64,000 nucleotides of DNA. Source: CADEEN01 sp963783785 (GTDB lineage: Bacteria > Pseudomonadota > Gammaproteobacteria > Burkholderiales > Burkholderiaceae_C). Shown here piece after piece: positions 15,597-25,341 of the stretch; position 1 is the first letter of the stretch; the number at the start of each line of letters is the position of its first letter. The notes beneath the pieces were generated by a model. It saw only the letters and a program-made list of their open reading frames with translations, searched no databases and was not told the origin of the DNA. Where the stretch lies: assembly GCA_963783785.1 (NCBI GenBank), contig CAWAOQ010000006.1, positions 558,001 to 622,000 of the forward strand. Direction: 5' to 3'. The position numbers were made by a program, and so were the translations under genes.

Positions 15597-16825
15597 CGCG
15601 CGCCCCGTCGAAGGCGCCGCGCATCGGTCTCGCGCTCGCCGGCGGGGGGCCGCTCGGTGCGATCTACGAGATCGGCGCGCTGTGCGCGCTCGACGAGACG
15701 CTCGACGGGTTGGACTTCAATCAGCTCGCCGGCTACGTCGGCGTATCGGCCGGCGGCTTCATCGCCGCCGGGCTGGCCAATGGCATGCGGCCGCGCGAGC
15801 TGTGCGCGGCGTTCATTGAAAACGACGCGGACGGTGGTGACCTCTTCCGGCCGTCACTGCTGATGCGCCCGGCCTGGGGCGAATACCTGCACCGGCTGGC
15901 GGCACTGCCCGGCCTGGCCGCGCAAGCCGCGTTCAACTACGCCTTCAAGCACCGCTCGTTGCTGGAGGCCTTCGAACGGCTGGGCCGCGCGCTGCCGACG
16001 GGCTTGCTCAGTGGCGCCGCGATGGAACGCCAGATGGCGCACATGTTCTCCGCGCCCGGGCGCAGCAACGACTTCCGCCAGCTGCAACGCAAACTGGTGC
16101 TGGTGGCCACCGATCTCGACAGCGGCGACGCGGTGCCTTTCGGCCAACCCGGCCACGACGATGTGCCGATCTCGCTGGCGGTGCAGGCGAGCGCGGCGCT
16201 GCCCGGCCTGTTCGCGCCGGTCCGCGTGAAGGGCCGGACCTGCGTCGACGGTGCGCTGAAGAAGACATTGCATGCGACGGTGCTGCTCGACGAGGGCCTG
16301 GACCTGCTGATCTGCCTCAACCCGCTGGTGCCGTTCGACGCGACGCACGCCACGCGTCACAAGGTGCTGGGCAGCGGCGAGGCGCGCATTCCGCGGCTGA
16401 TCGACGGCGGCCTGCCGGTGGTGCTGTCGCAGACCTTCCGCTCGTTGATCCACTCGCGGCTCGAGCTGGGCCTGAAGGGCTATGGCCAATCCCACCCCAG
16501 TACCGACATCGTGCTGTTCGAGCCCGACCACCGCGACCCGCAGATGTTCCTGGCCAACACCTTCAGCGTCTCGCAGCGACGCCTGCTGGCCGAGCACGCC
16601 TACCAGCGCACGCGCGAGTTGCTGCGGTCGCGCCGCTCGCTGCTGGGCGCGCAACTGGTGCACCACGGCATCACGATCAACGAGGCCGCGCTCGATGACC
16701 CGCAGCGGCGGCTGGTCGGGCGGCGCCGGCGTCTGCCGGGCACACGTGCTTCGCGGGCTTTGAAACGGCTCGACGAGGTGTTGAGCGATCTCGAGCTGGC
16801 GGTCGGGAGTTCTTCTCGGGCCTGA
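15593..16825 (+). CDS. Patatin-like phospholipase / lipid acyl hydrolase
   Basis: Protein of 410 aa starting at a GTG that overlaps the phasin stop. The Ser-Asp dyad of patatins is complete: oxyanion loop GGGPLG at residues 17-22, nucleophile GVSAG with Ser52, and DG at 219-220 (TCVDGALKK). No signal peptide is visible, so it is probably cytoplasmic or peripheral. Coupling to a phasin suggests it acts on granule lipids or the granule surface, perhaps as a depolymerase or lipase, but substrate is not determinable. The last about 50 residues are Arg-rich. Confidence 0.87.
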   Translation: MTRAPSKAPRIGLALAGGGPLGAIYEIGALCALDETLDGLDFNQLAGYVGVSAGGFIAAGLANGMRPRELCAAFIENDADGGDLFRPSLLMRPAWGEYLHRLAALPGLAAQAAFNYAFKHRSLLEAFERLGRALPTGLLSGAAMERQMAHMFSAPGRSNDFRQLQRKLVLVATDLDSGDAVPFGQPGHDDVPISLAVQASAALPGLFAPVRVKGRTCVDGALKKTLHATVLLDEGLDLLICLNPLVPFDATHATRHKVLGSGEARIPRLIDGGLPVVLSQTFRSLIHSRLELGLKGYGQSHPSTDIVLFEPDHRDPQMFLANTFSVSQRRLLAEHAYQRTRELLRSRRSLLGAQLVHHGITINEAALDDPQRRLVGRRRRLPGTRASRALKRLDEVLSDLELAVGSSSRA

Positions 16826-16883
16826 ATCGGCACCGGCGCACTCCCGGCACCGCCTGCCGCACGAGGAGCATCACGCGCACGGA

Positions 16884-18374
16884 TCAGCCGAGGTATCTCG
16901 CCTCGAGGTGCGCCTTGAAGAAGGCCGGATTCAGCACCTCGCCACTGGCGCGCATGGCCAGTTCGTCCGTCGACCAACGTGACGCCTGCAGCCAGATGTT
17001 GTCGCGCAGCCAATCGAACACCGGCGCCCAGTCCCCGCGCTCGATGCGCGCATCGAGATCGGGCATCGCGCGACGCATCGCCGCAAACCACTGCGCTGCG
17101 TACATCGCGCCGAGCGAGTAGCAGGGGAAGTAACCGAACAGCGATTCGGGCCAGTGCACGTCCTGCATCGGCCCGTCCCTGTAGTTGCCGCGCGTGTCCA
17201 GGCCGAGCAGTTCGGCCATCTTGCGGTCCCACAGCGCGGGCACGTCCTCCGGCTCGATCTGGCCCTCGATCAACGGCCGCTCGATCTCGTAGCGCAGGAT
17301 CACGTGCGCCGGGTAGGTCACTTCATCGGCATCGACGCGGATCAGCCCGCGCTGCACACGCGTCAGCAAGCGATGCAGGTTGCCCGGCTCGAAGGCGGGT
17401 TGGTCGCCGAAGGCCTCGCGCAACATCGGCGCCAGCACCCTGGCGAAGCCCGGGTGGCCGCCGAGCTGCATCTCGAAGGCGAGCGACTGGCTCTCGTGGA
17501 TGGCCATCGAGCGCGCCTCGCTGATCGGCTGGCCGAGCCACTCACGCGGGCGGTTCTGCTCATAGCGGCCGTGGCCCGTCTCGTGCACGGTGCCCATCAG
17601 CGCCGGCAGGAACTGGTCTTCGCGGTAGCGGGTGGTCAGGCGCACGTCTTCGGGTACGCCGCCGGAGAACGGGTGCGCGCTGGTGTCGAGCCGACCGGCG
17701 TCAAAGTCGAACCCCAGCCGGCGCACCATGCGCTCGCACAGCGCACGCTGCGCGTCGAGCGCGAACGGACCCGCCGGTTCGATCACGGCATCGCGCGCCT
17801 GGCGCTCGACCACGCGCTCGATCAGCCGCGGCAGCCACTGCCGCACCTGGCCGAACACACGGTCGACGGCGGCGCAGGTCATGCCCGGCTCGTAGCGATC
17901 CATCAATGCATCGTATTTCCCGAGCCCGGTCTGCTGCGACAGCAGCGCGGCCTCTTCGCGGGCGATCGCCAGCACGGGCTTCCAATGCTCGACGAAACCG
18001 GCCCAGTCGTTGGCCGGCCGCAGCGAGCGCCAGGCATGCTCGCAGCGCGAGCTGGCGAGTTGGCGTCGCTGCACCAACTCGGCGGGCAGCGCATTGGCGT
18101 TGTGCCAGTCACGCCGGATCTCGCGCAGGTTGGCTCGCTGGTGTTCCGACAGCGGTTCCTGCTCGGCTTGCGCGATGCGGTCGGCCAGCGTGGTGTCGGT
18201 GCGCAAGCGATGCATCAGCGCCGCCAACTCGGCCAGTGCTGCCGCGCGCGCCTCGTTGCCCTTGGGCGGCATGTTGGCGGCCTGGTCCCACCAGGCGATC
18301 GACGCCAGATGCTGGAAGTGATGCAGCCGCGTGCAGTGCGCCGCGAGGCCGTCGTAGGTTGGCGTTGAACTCAT
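16884..18374 (-). CDS. M32 family metallocarboxypeptidase (Taq type)
   Basis: Protein of 496 aa, standard M32 length. The Zn motif HETGH is at residues 264-268 with the second-glutamate helix HESQSL at 293-298; DTSAHPFSGG (about 230-239) and RYEIERPLIEG are further M32 markers. It trims C-terminal residues from peptides in the cytoplasm. The ATG at 18374 (MSSTPTYDGL) was preferred over one 9 codons upstream. It converges with the patatin gene and follows yqaA by about 30 bases. Confidence 0.95.
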   Translation of the reverse strand: MSSTPTYDGLAAHCTRLHHFQHLASIAWWDQAANMPPKGNEARAAALAELAALMHRLRTDTTLADRIAQAEQEPLSEHQRANLREIRRDWHNANALPAELVQRRQLASSRCEHAWRSLRPANDWAGFVEHWKPVLAIAREEAALLSQQTGLGKYDALMDRYEPGMTCAAVDRVFGQVRQWLPRLIERVVERQARDAVIEPAGPFALDAQRALCERMVRRLGFDFDAGRLDTSAHPFSGGVPEDVRLTTRYREDQFLPALMGTVHETGHGRYEQNRPREWLGQPISEARSMAIHESQSLAFEMQLGGHPGFARVLAPMLREAFGDQPAFEPGNLHRLLTRVQRGLIRVDADEVTYPAHVILRYEIERPLIEGQIEPEDVPALWDRKMAELLGLDTRGNYRDGPMQDVHWPESLFGYFPCYSLGAMYAAQWFAAMRRAMPDLDARIERGDWAPVFDWLRDNIWLQASRWSTDELAMRASGEVLNPAFFKAHLEARYLG

Positions 18375-18405
18375 GCGTGCCTGCTTGCGGGAGGCGGCCA
18401 TTGTC

Positions 18406-18894
18406 TCAGCCCGTCGGCAGCTGTCCCGGAAACACCCAGAGCAACGCCGCGGTCATCGTCACGTAGCGCGCGAACTTGCCGATGGCCATGTACGCCACGC
18501 AGGGCCAGAACGGCAGCTTGAGCCAGCCGGCGACCGCGCACAGCGGGTCGCCCACCACCGGCAGCCATGACAGCAGGCAGGCCTTGGCGCCGAAACGCTG
18601 CAGCCACTGCAGCGCACGCAGTTCATGCGGCTTGCGGTGGCGCACGTGCTCGTAGGCGCGCTCGGCGCCATACCCCATCCACCACGAGATCGCGCCGCCC
18701 GCGGTGTTGCCCGCGGTCGCCACCAGCACGGCAGGCCAGAACATCGCCGGGTTCAGCTTGACCAGCCCGAACACCACCGGCTCGCTGCCCATCGGCAGCA
18801 GCGTCGCCGAGATCAGCGCCACGACGAACACCGTCGACAAGCCGAACTTCGGCAGCGCCAGCGCGGCCAGCAACGAGTGGATCCAGGCTTCCAT
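18406..18894 (-). CDS. yqaA: YqaA-family DedA-like membrane protein
   Basis: Protein of 162 aa with four to five hydrophobic segments. The pattern FVVALISATLLPMGSEP (residues 24-40), TAGNTAGGAISWWMGY and WLPVVGDPLCAVAGWLKLP is characteristic of the YqaA branch of the SNARE-associated/DedA superfamily. DedA relatives act as lipid flippases or influence membrane potential; YqaA itself is not well defined. It is divergent from dusB. Confidence 0.9.
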   Translation of the reverse strand: MEAWIHSLLAALALPKFGLSTVFVVALISATLLPMGSEPVVFGLVKLNPAMFWPAVLVATAGNTAGGAISWWMGYGAERAYEHVRHRKPHELRALQWLQRFGAKACLLSWLPVVGDPLCAVAGWLKLPFWPCVAYMAIGKFARYVTMTAALLWVFPGQLPTG

Positions 18895-18948
18895 GCAGGG
18901 TCGGATTATCGGCAGCGTCGTCGATGCAGTGCCACGGCCTTCGCTGGC

Positions 18949-18954
18949 TATACT
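18949..18954 (+). promoter_or_regulatory. Candidate -10 box for dusB-fis
   Basis: TATACT lies in the yqaA-dusB divergent gap with only a weak -35 about 17 bases upstream. If used, transcription would start near 18961 and give a dusB 5'-UTR of about 136 bases that carries hairpin repeat copy 3. Confidence 0.35.
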
Positions 18955-18987
18955 TGCGCCTCATTTTTCAGCACCCACTGTCATGAC

Positions 18988-19094
18988 GACCCCCAAGACG
19001 CCTGCAGCGTCGGCCCCCGGGCCAGTTATGGGCCCCTGCGTGGCCCAGGGGCGCGCCACAGATTTGGGGCGGCCCGGCGTCTGTGGCGGCCACC
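18988..19094. repeat. GC-rich hairpin repeat, copy 3 (dusB 5' region)
   Basis: Contains GACGC-CTGCA-GCGTC, GGCCCCCGGGCC, a GGGCCCCTG/CAGGGGC-type stem and TTGGGGCGGCCCGGCG, the last identical to part of copy 2. The left half (CCCCAAGACGCC) matches copy 1 read on its minus strand. The frame of dusB is open through this block to an ATG at 18982, but the encoded Gly/Pro-rich stretch is not part of Dus proteins. Confidence 0.7.
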
Positions 19095-19096
19095 CC

Positions 19097-20140
19097 ATGA
19101 AACTCGGCGCATTCGAGCTGCCGAACAACCTGTTCGTCGCCCCGATGGCCGGGGTGACCGATCGGCCGTTCCGCCAGTTGTGCCGGCGCCTCGGTGCGGG
19201 CTATGCGGTCAGCGAGATGGTGACCAGCAAGCGCGAGCTGTGGACCTCGCTGAAGACCTCGCGCCGCGCCGACCATGCCGGCGAGCCCGGGCCGATCGCG
19301 GTGCAGATCGCCGGCGTCGACGCACAGGAGATGGCCGATGCCGCACGCTACAACATCGAGCGCGGCGCGCAAATCATCGACATCAACATGGGCTGCCCGG
19401 CCAAGAAGGTATGCAACGTGTGGGCCGGCTCGGCGCTGATGAGCAACGAGCGGCTGGCGGCGCGCATCGTCGAGGCGGTCGTGGCCGCGTGCGCGCCGCA
19501 CGGCGTGGCGGTGACGCTGAAGATGCGCACCGGCCGCTGCGACGACGAGAAGAACGCACTGGCGCTGGCGCGCATGGCCGAGCGTGCCGGCGTCGTGATG
19601 GTCAGCCTGCATGGCCGCACGCGCGAGCAGGGCTTCAAGGGCCTGGCCGAGTACGACACGATCGCCCAAGTGAAGGCCGCGCTGGCCATTCCGGTGGTCG
19701 CCAACGGCGACATCGATTCGCCCGAGAAGGCCCGCGACGTCCTGGCCTACACCGGTGCCGACGCGCTGATGATCGGTCGCGCCGCGCAGGGGCGGCCATG
19801 GATCTTTCGTGAGATCGCGCACTTCCTCGCCACCGGCCGGCACCTGCCCGCGCCGTCGGTGGCCGAAGCCGCGGCCTGGCTCGCCGAGCACCTTCAGGAC
19901 CATTACGCGCTGTACGGTGAAGCGGGTGGCGTGCGCAGCGCGCGCAAGCACATCGGCTGGGCGCTGCGCGAGTTGCCCGGCGGCGAGGCCTTCCGTGCCG
20001 AGATGAATCGCATCGACGACTGCGCCACACAACTGGCCGCGGTGAGCGGATGGTTCGCCCAACTGGCCGAACGACATGAGCGGCTGCCCCGCGTGACGAC
20101 GCGCGCGGCCAACGACGACACGATCGAACTGAGTGCATGA
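19097..20140 (+). CDS. dusB: tRNA-dihydrouridine synthase DusB
   Basis: Protein of 347 aa from ATG 19097 (MKLGAFELPNNLFVAPMAGV). FMN-binding APMAGVTD is at residues 15-22, the catalytic Cys is C100 in NMGCPAKKV, and MRTGRCDDEKNAL plus HGRTREQGFKG are the expected motifs. DusB reduces uridines in the tRNA D-loop. The upstream ATG at 18982 would add about 38 residues encoded by a repeat and was rejected. It overlaps fis by four bases, the classical dusB-fis operon. Confidence 0.96.
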   Translation: MKLGAFELPNNLFVAPMAGVTDRPFRQLCRRLGAGYAVSEMVTSKRELWTSLKTSRRADHAGEPGPIAVQIAGVDAQEMADAARYNIERGAQIIDINMGCPAKKVCNVWAGSALMSNERLAARIVEAVVAACAPHGVAVTLKMRTGRCDDEKNALALARMAERAGVVMVSLHGRTREQGFKGLAEYDTIAQVKAALAIPVVANGDIDSPEKARDVLAYTGADALMIGRAAQGRPWIFREIAHFLATGRHLPAPSVAEAAAWLAEHLQDHYALYGEAGGVRSARKHIGWALRELPGGEAFRAEMNRIDDCATQLAAVSGWFAQLAERHERLPRVTTRAANDDTIELSA

Positions 20141-20373
20141 GCAAGAAACACATCGACGCCTGCGTGCGTGAGAGCCTCGAGCAGTATTTCAAGGATCTGC
20201 GTGGCGCCGAGCCCCACTCGCTGCACGAGATGCTGATCGCGGCGGTCGAGAAGCCGCTGCTCGACGTGGTGATGAAGCACGCCGACGGCAATCAGAGCAA
20301 GGCCGCCGAATGGCTGGGGCTGAACCGCAATACGCTGCGGCGCAAGCTCGTCGACCACAAACTGATCAAATAG
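20137..20373 (+). CDS. fis: Fis-family DNA-binding protein
   Basis: Protein of 78 aa, shorter than enteric Fis (98) but typical for betaproteobacteria, which lack part of the N-terminal beta-hairpin arms. The C-terminal helix-turn-helix spans about residues 50-72 (GNQSKAAEWLGLNRNTLRRK). Fis bends DNA and regulates rRNA and growth-phase genes. Its ATG overlaps the dusB stop and it is followed 39 bases later by purH. Confidence 0.95.
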   Translation: MSKKHIDACVRESLEQYFKDLRGAEPHSLHEMLIAAVEKPLLDVVMKHADGNQSKAAEWLGLNRNTLRRKLVDHKLIK

Positions 20374-20412
20374 GACAAACGGATCGCTGGCGCGACCGTT
20401 TCCGGGGGCTTC

Positions 20413-21993
20413 ATGAATCCTTTGACTGCGTTGCTGTCGGTGTCCGACAAGACCGGCATCGTCGACTTCGCCCGTGCGCTGCACGCCAGCGGTGTGAAGT
20501 TGCTGTCCACCGGTGGCACGGCCCGGCTGCTGGCGCAGAACGATCTGCCGGTGACCGAGGTCAGCGAGGTCACCGGATTCCCCGAGATGCTCGACGGCCG
20601 CGTCAAGACGCTGCACCCGCGCATCCACGGCGGCCTGCTGGCGCGCCGCGACCATCCCGCGCACATGGCCGCACTGCAACAGCATGGCATCGGCACCATC
20701 GACCTGCTGGTGATCAACCTCTATCCGTTCGCCGAGGCCACCGCCAGGGCCGACTGCACCCTCGACGACGCGATCGAGAACATCGACATCGGCGGCCCGG
20801 CGATGCTGCGGGCCGCGGCCAAGAACTGGCCCGACGTCACCGTGGTGATCGACCCGGCCGACTATCCGCGCGTGCTCGACGAGCTCAAGGCCGGCGGCGT
20901 GCAACGGGCCACCAAGTTCATGCTGGCCAAGAAGGTGTTCGCGCACACCGCCGCCTACGACGGCATGATCACCAACTACCTGACCGCGCTCGAGGCCGGC
21001 GCCGAGAACGCCTGCGACAAGGTGCCGGCGCGCGCCGAATACCCGGCCGTGTTCACGCTGCAGCTGTCGAAGACGCAGGACTTGCGCTACGGCGAGAACC
21101 CGCACCAGAGCGCGGCGTTCTACCGCGAGGCCGCCGCGCCGCGCGGCCTGCTCGCCGGCTGGACGCAACTGCAGGGCAAGGAGCTCAGCTACAACAACAT
21201 CGCCGACGCCGACGCGGCCTGGGAGTGCGTCAAGACCTTCGGCGACACGCCCGCCTGCGTGATCGTCAAGCACGCCAACCCCTGCGGCGTCGCGGTCGGC
21301 ACCGATGTCGGCGAGGCCTACGCCAAGGCGCTGCAGACCGATCCGACCTCGGCCTTCGGCGGCATCATCGCGTTCAATGCAGCGCTCGACGGCGCCGCCG
21401 CCGAACACGTGGCCAAGCAGTTCGTCGAGGTCGTGATCGCGCCCGAGATCTCGCCCGCAGCGCGGGCGGTGTTCGCGGCCAAGCAGAACGTGCGCCTGCT
21501 CGAAGTGCCGCTGGCGCGCAATACCAATGCGCTGGACATGAAGCGCGTCGGCGGCGGCCTGCTGCTGCAGTCGGCCGACGCCCGCAACGTCACCCGCGAC
21601 GAATTGCGCGTGGTGACGAAGCAGTTGCCGACCGCCGCGCAGCTCGATGACCTGCTGTTCGCCTGGAAGGTCGCCAAGTTCGTCAAGAGCAATGCGATCG
21701 TGTTCTGCGCCGGCGGCATGACGCTGGGTGTCGGCGCCGGCCAGATGAGTCGCGTCGACAGCGCGCGCATCGCTTCGATCAAGGCGCAGAACGCCGGCCT
21801 GTCGTTGGCCGGCTCGGCGGTCGCCAGCGACGCCTTCTTCCCGTTCCGCGACGGCCTGGACGTGGTCGTCGATGCCGGCGCCACCTGCGTGATCCAGCCG
21901 GGCGGCTCGATGCGCGACGCCGAAGTGATCGCCGCCGCCGATGAACGCGGCATCGCGATGGTGTTCACCGGCGTGCGCCACTTCCGCCACTGA
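20413..21993 (+). CDS. purH: Bifunctional AICAR transformylase / IMP cyclohydrolase
   Basis: Protein of 526 aa, normal for PurH, which carries out the last two steps of IMP synthesis. The N-terminal MGS-like cyclohydrolase domain has LLSVSDKTGIVDFA (residues 8-21), STGGTARLL and GGLLARRDHPAHM; the AICAR-formyltransferase domain has DLRYGENPHQSAAFYR, VKHANPCGVAVG and the C-terminal GGSMRDAEVIAAADE. In most relatives ruvC follows directly; here five other genes intervene. Confidence 0.97.
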   Translation: MNPLTALLSVSDKTGIVDFARALHASGVKLLSTGGTARLLAQNDLPVTEVSEVTGFPEMLDGRVKTLHPRIHGGLLARRDHPAHMAALQQHGIGTIDLLVINLYPFAEATARADCTLDDAIENIDIGGPAMLRAAAKNWPDVTVVIDPADYPRVLDELKAGGVQRATKFMLAKKVFAHTAAYDGMITNYLTALEAGAENACDKVPARAEYPAVFTLQLSKTQDLRYGENPHQSAAFYREAAAPRGLLAGWTQLQGKELSYNNIADADAAWECVKTFGDTPACVIVKHANPCGVAVGTDVGEAYAKALQTDPTSAFGGIIAFNAALDGAAAEHVAKQFVEVVIAPEISPAARAVFAAKQNVRLLEVPLARNTNALDMKRVGGGLLLQSADARNVTRDELRVVTKQLPTAAQLDDLLFAWKVAKFVKSNAIVFCAGGMTLGVGAGQMSRVDSARIASIKAQNAGLSLAGSAVASDAFFPFRDGLDVVVDAGATCVIQPGGSMRDAEVIAAADERGIAMVFTGVRHFRH

Positions 21994-22031
21994 GGGCGCG
22001 GGCCGCCAAGGCCCGGTGCAACAATGGGCTG

Positions 22032-23309
22032 ATGCCGATGCCGCGCAAGTCCACACTGCAGATTGCCGCCATCGCTGCCCTCGCCGCGGCCGCATTGGCC
22101 TGGTGGCTCGGCCGCCCCGCCGCGGCGCCGGCGCTGACGGTGCACAGCGCGCCACTGCTGCGGACCCTGCAGTTCTCGGCCCGGGTCGCGACGGCGTCGC
22201 GGGTCGACGTCGGCAGCACCCTGACAGGACGCGTGGTCGAGGTGTCCGTCGACGAAGGGGCGCGGGTCAGGCAAGGCGACATGCTGGTGCGCCTGGAGAG
22301 CGATGAATTGCGCGCTGCGCTGCAGCAGGCCCAGGCGAGCGAGCGCCAGGCCGCGGCACGGCTGGCAGGACTGCGCAGCACCGGACGCAGCACCGTGCAG
22401 GCCGCGGTGGCCCAGGCCGAATCGGTGCTGGCGGCCGCGCAGGCCGAGTTGCGGCGCACGCAGGACCTGCTGGCCAAGGGCTTTGTCAGTCCCGCCCGCC
22501 TCGACGAAACCCAGCGTGTCGTCGCCGTGGCCGAGGCCCAACTCGCGAGCGCGCGCGCTCAAGGCGAGGCCAATGCCGACGCCGGTACCGAGGTGCTCCA
22601 GGCCGAAGCCCAGCTGGCCCTGGCCCGCTCTGCCACCGCGGCAGCCGAGGCGCGCCTGGCGCAGACCAAGATCGCCGCGCCGGCCGATGCGCGGGTGCTG
22701 TCGCGGTTGGTCGAGCCCGGCCAGATCGTGCAACCCGGCCGGGCGCTGATGAGCCTGGCACTGGCCGGGTCGCTGCAACTGGAGGCCCAGGTCGACGAGC
22801 GCTACCTCGAGCAATTGCAGGTCGGCCAGATCGCCACCGTGGTCGCCGACGCGTTCCCCGGCCAACGCTTCGCGGCCAGCGTGCGATCGATCGCCCCGTT
22901 GGTCGATGCGCAGCGTGGCGCCATCGAGGTCAAGCTGACTCCGCAGCAAGCGCCTGGCTTCCTGCGCGAGGACATGACGCTGTCGGTCGAGGTCGAGACG
23001 GCGCGCCGCGAGCGGGCGCTGTCCGTGCCGGTGGCTGCACTGCGTGGCGATCCGGACGCGGCAAGCGCCACCGTACTGCTGGCCCGCGACGGCCGCGTCG
23101 AGGCCCGTACGGTGCGGCTGGGCCTGCGCACACTCGATGCCGCCGAGGTGCGCGACGGCCTGGCCGAAGGCGACACGGTGCTGCTCGGCCCGCCGCTCGC
23201 GCCGGGCAGCCGTGTCCGCGCGGATACGTCGGCCGCTGCGGTACTCGGCGCCCGCAAGGGCCAGGCCGGCGACGCCGGCACCGCCTTGACCAACGCCATG
23301 GGGCGCTGA
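22032..23309 (+). CDS. Membrane-fusion (HlyD/DevB-like) adaptor of an ABC exporter
   Basis: Protein of 425 aa. One N-terminal membrane anchor (about residues 7-24, LQIAAIAALAAAALAWW), a lipoyl/biotin-like half (GSTLTGRVVEVSVDEGARV), an alpha-helical hairpin of about 130 residues rich in Ala/Glu/Gln, and the beta-barrel domain with KIAAPADARVLSRLVEPGQ. It should bridge the inner-membrane permease to an outer-membrane channel. The following genes are the permease and ATPase, giving a DevB-DevC-DevA order, seen in exporters of lipids or small molecules. Substrate unknown. Confidence 0.85.
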   Translation: MPMPRKSTLQIAAIAALAAAALAWWLGRPAAAPALTVHSAPLLRTLQFSARVATASRVDVGSTLTGRVVEVSVDEGARVRQGDMLVRLESDELRAALQQAQASERQAAARLAGLRSTGRSTVQAAVAQAESVLAAAQAELRRTQDLLAKGFVSPARLDETQRVVAVAEAQLASARAQGEANADAGTEVLQAEAQLALARSATAAAEARLAQTKIAAPADARVLSRLVEPGQIVQPGRALMSLALAGSLQLEAQVDERYLEQLQVGQIATVVADAFPGQRFAASVRSIAPLVDAQRGAIEVKLTPQQAPGFLREDMTLSVEVETARRERALSVPVAALRGDPDAASATVLLARDGRVEARTVRLGLRTLDAAEVRDGLAEGDTVLLGPPLAPGSRVRADTSAAAVLGARKGQAGDAGTALTNAMGR

Positions 23310-23323
23310 CGCGCGCCGGCCGC

Positions 23324-24546
23324 ATGCTCGACGTGCTCGGGTTCGAACGCCGCGTCGCGGTGCGCTTCCTGCGCGAGGGGCGCATGCAGAGCCTGCTGAT
23401 CATCGTCGGCGTCGCCGCCGGCGTCGCGGTGGTGGCCTACATCTCGGCGCTGATCAGCGGCCTGCAGAGCAACACGCTGGAAAAGACGCTCGGCGCGCAA
23501 GCCCATGTCACGCTGCGCGCCCTCGACGATGTGGTCACGCCGGCGCTGGCGCCGGTGCCCGGCACGGACGTGCTGGCGCAAACGCAGCCGCGTGCGCAAC
23601 GCCCGCGCTCGATCGGCAATTGGCAGGCCATGGTGCCGCTGCTCGAGGCGCTGCCGGCGGTCGCGGCCGTGTCGCCGATGGTCTCTGGCGCCGGCCTGGC
23701 GGTGCGCGGCGAGGCCACGAAGTCGATCGCACTGATGGGTGTCGACCTCGACCGCTACGACCGCATCGTGCACCTGCGCTCCAAGGTCATCGCCGGGCAG
23801 GCCCGGCTGGGGCCGGGCGAGAGCGTGATCGGCCGCGAACTGGCCGACGACCTGGGCCTGCGCGTCGGCGATCGGTTCAGTCTGGTCACCGGCACGGTCA
23901 CCGAGTCGCTGCGGGTCACCGCACTGGTCGACCTCGGCGTGCGCGACCTCAACCGCCGCACCGTCATCGTGCCGCTGCGCGCTGCGCAGAGCCTGCTCGG
24001 CCTGCCCGGCGGCGCCACCACGCTGGACCTGGCGCTGGTCGACGTCTGGGCGGCGCAGGCGTTGACCGACGAACTCGAGCGCCGTTACGCGTACAAGGTG
24101 GAGAGCTGGCAGGAGGCCAACGCGCAACTGGTGTCGGCGCTCAATGCGCAGTCGGTCAGCACCGCGCTGATCCGCGGCGTCGTGATGATCGTGGTGGTGC
24201 TGGGCATTGCCAGCGTGCTGGTCGTGTCGGTCGTGCAGAAGCGCCGCGAGATCGGCATCCTGCGCGCGATGGGTGCCACGCAGGGGCAGGTGCTGCGCGT
24301 CTTCCTGCTGCAGGGCGCGATCGTCGGTGCCATCGGCTCGACGCTGGGCGTGCTGCTGGCGGCGCTGTTGGTGTGGCTGTTCAGCACCTTCGTGCGCGGC
24401 TCCGACGGCCTGCCGTTGTTCACGATCGCCCTCGCACCGGGGCTGGCGCTGCGCATCGCGGCGCTGGCCACGCTGTGCGGCGTGCTGGCCGCGGTGGCGC
24501 CGGCGCGGCGCGCGGCCGCGCTCGATCCGGCACAGGCCATTCGGAT

Positions 24547-24550
<4 letters not shown>
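23324..24550 (+). CDS. ABC exporter permease, MacB/FtsX-like (DevC type)
   Basis: Protein of 408 aa. Topology is one membrane helix near residues 23-45, a large periplasmic domain of about 220 residues, and three C-terminal helices (about 285-310, 330-355, 375-395). The FtsX-like signature KRREIGILRAMGATQGQVLRVF lies after the second helix and the C-terminus ends PARRAAALDPAQAIRM, both typical of the MacB/LolC/DevC class. Its TGA overlaps the ATPase GTG start. No outer-membrane factor gene is nearby. Confidence 0.88.
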
Positions 24551-25332
<782 letters not shown>

Positions 25333-25341
25333 CATCGCTGC

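Noticed and set aside
18982..19096. An N-terminal extension of DusB from ATG 18982.
   Set aside because: The added about 38 residues are encoded by a hairpin repeat and match no Dus protein; the ATG at 19097 gives the normal start.
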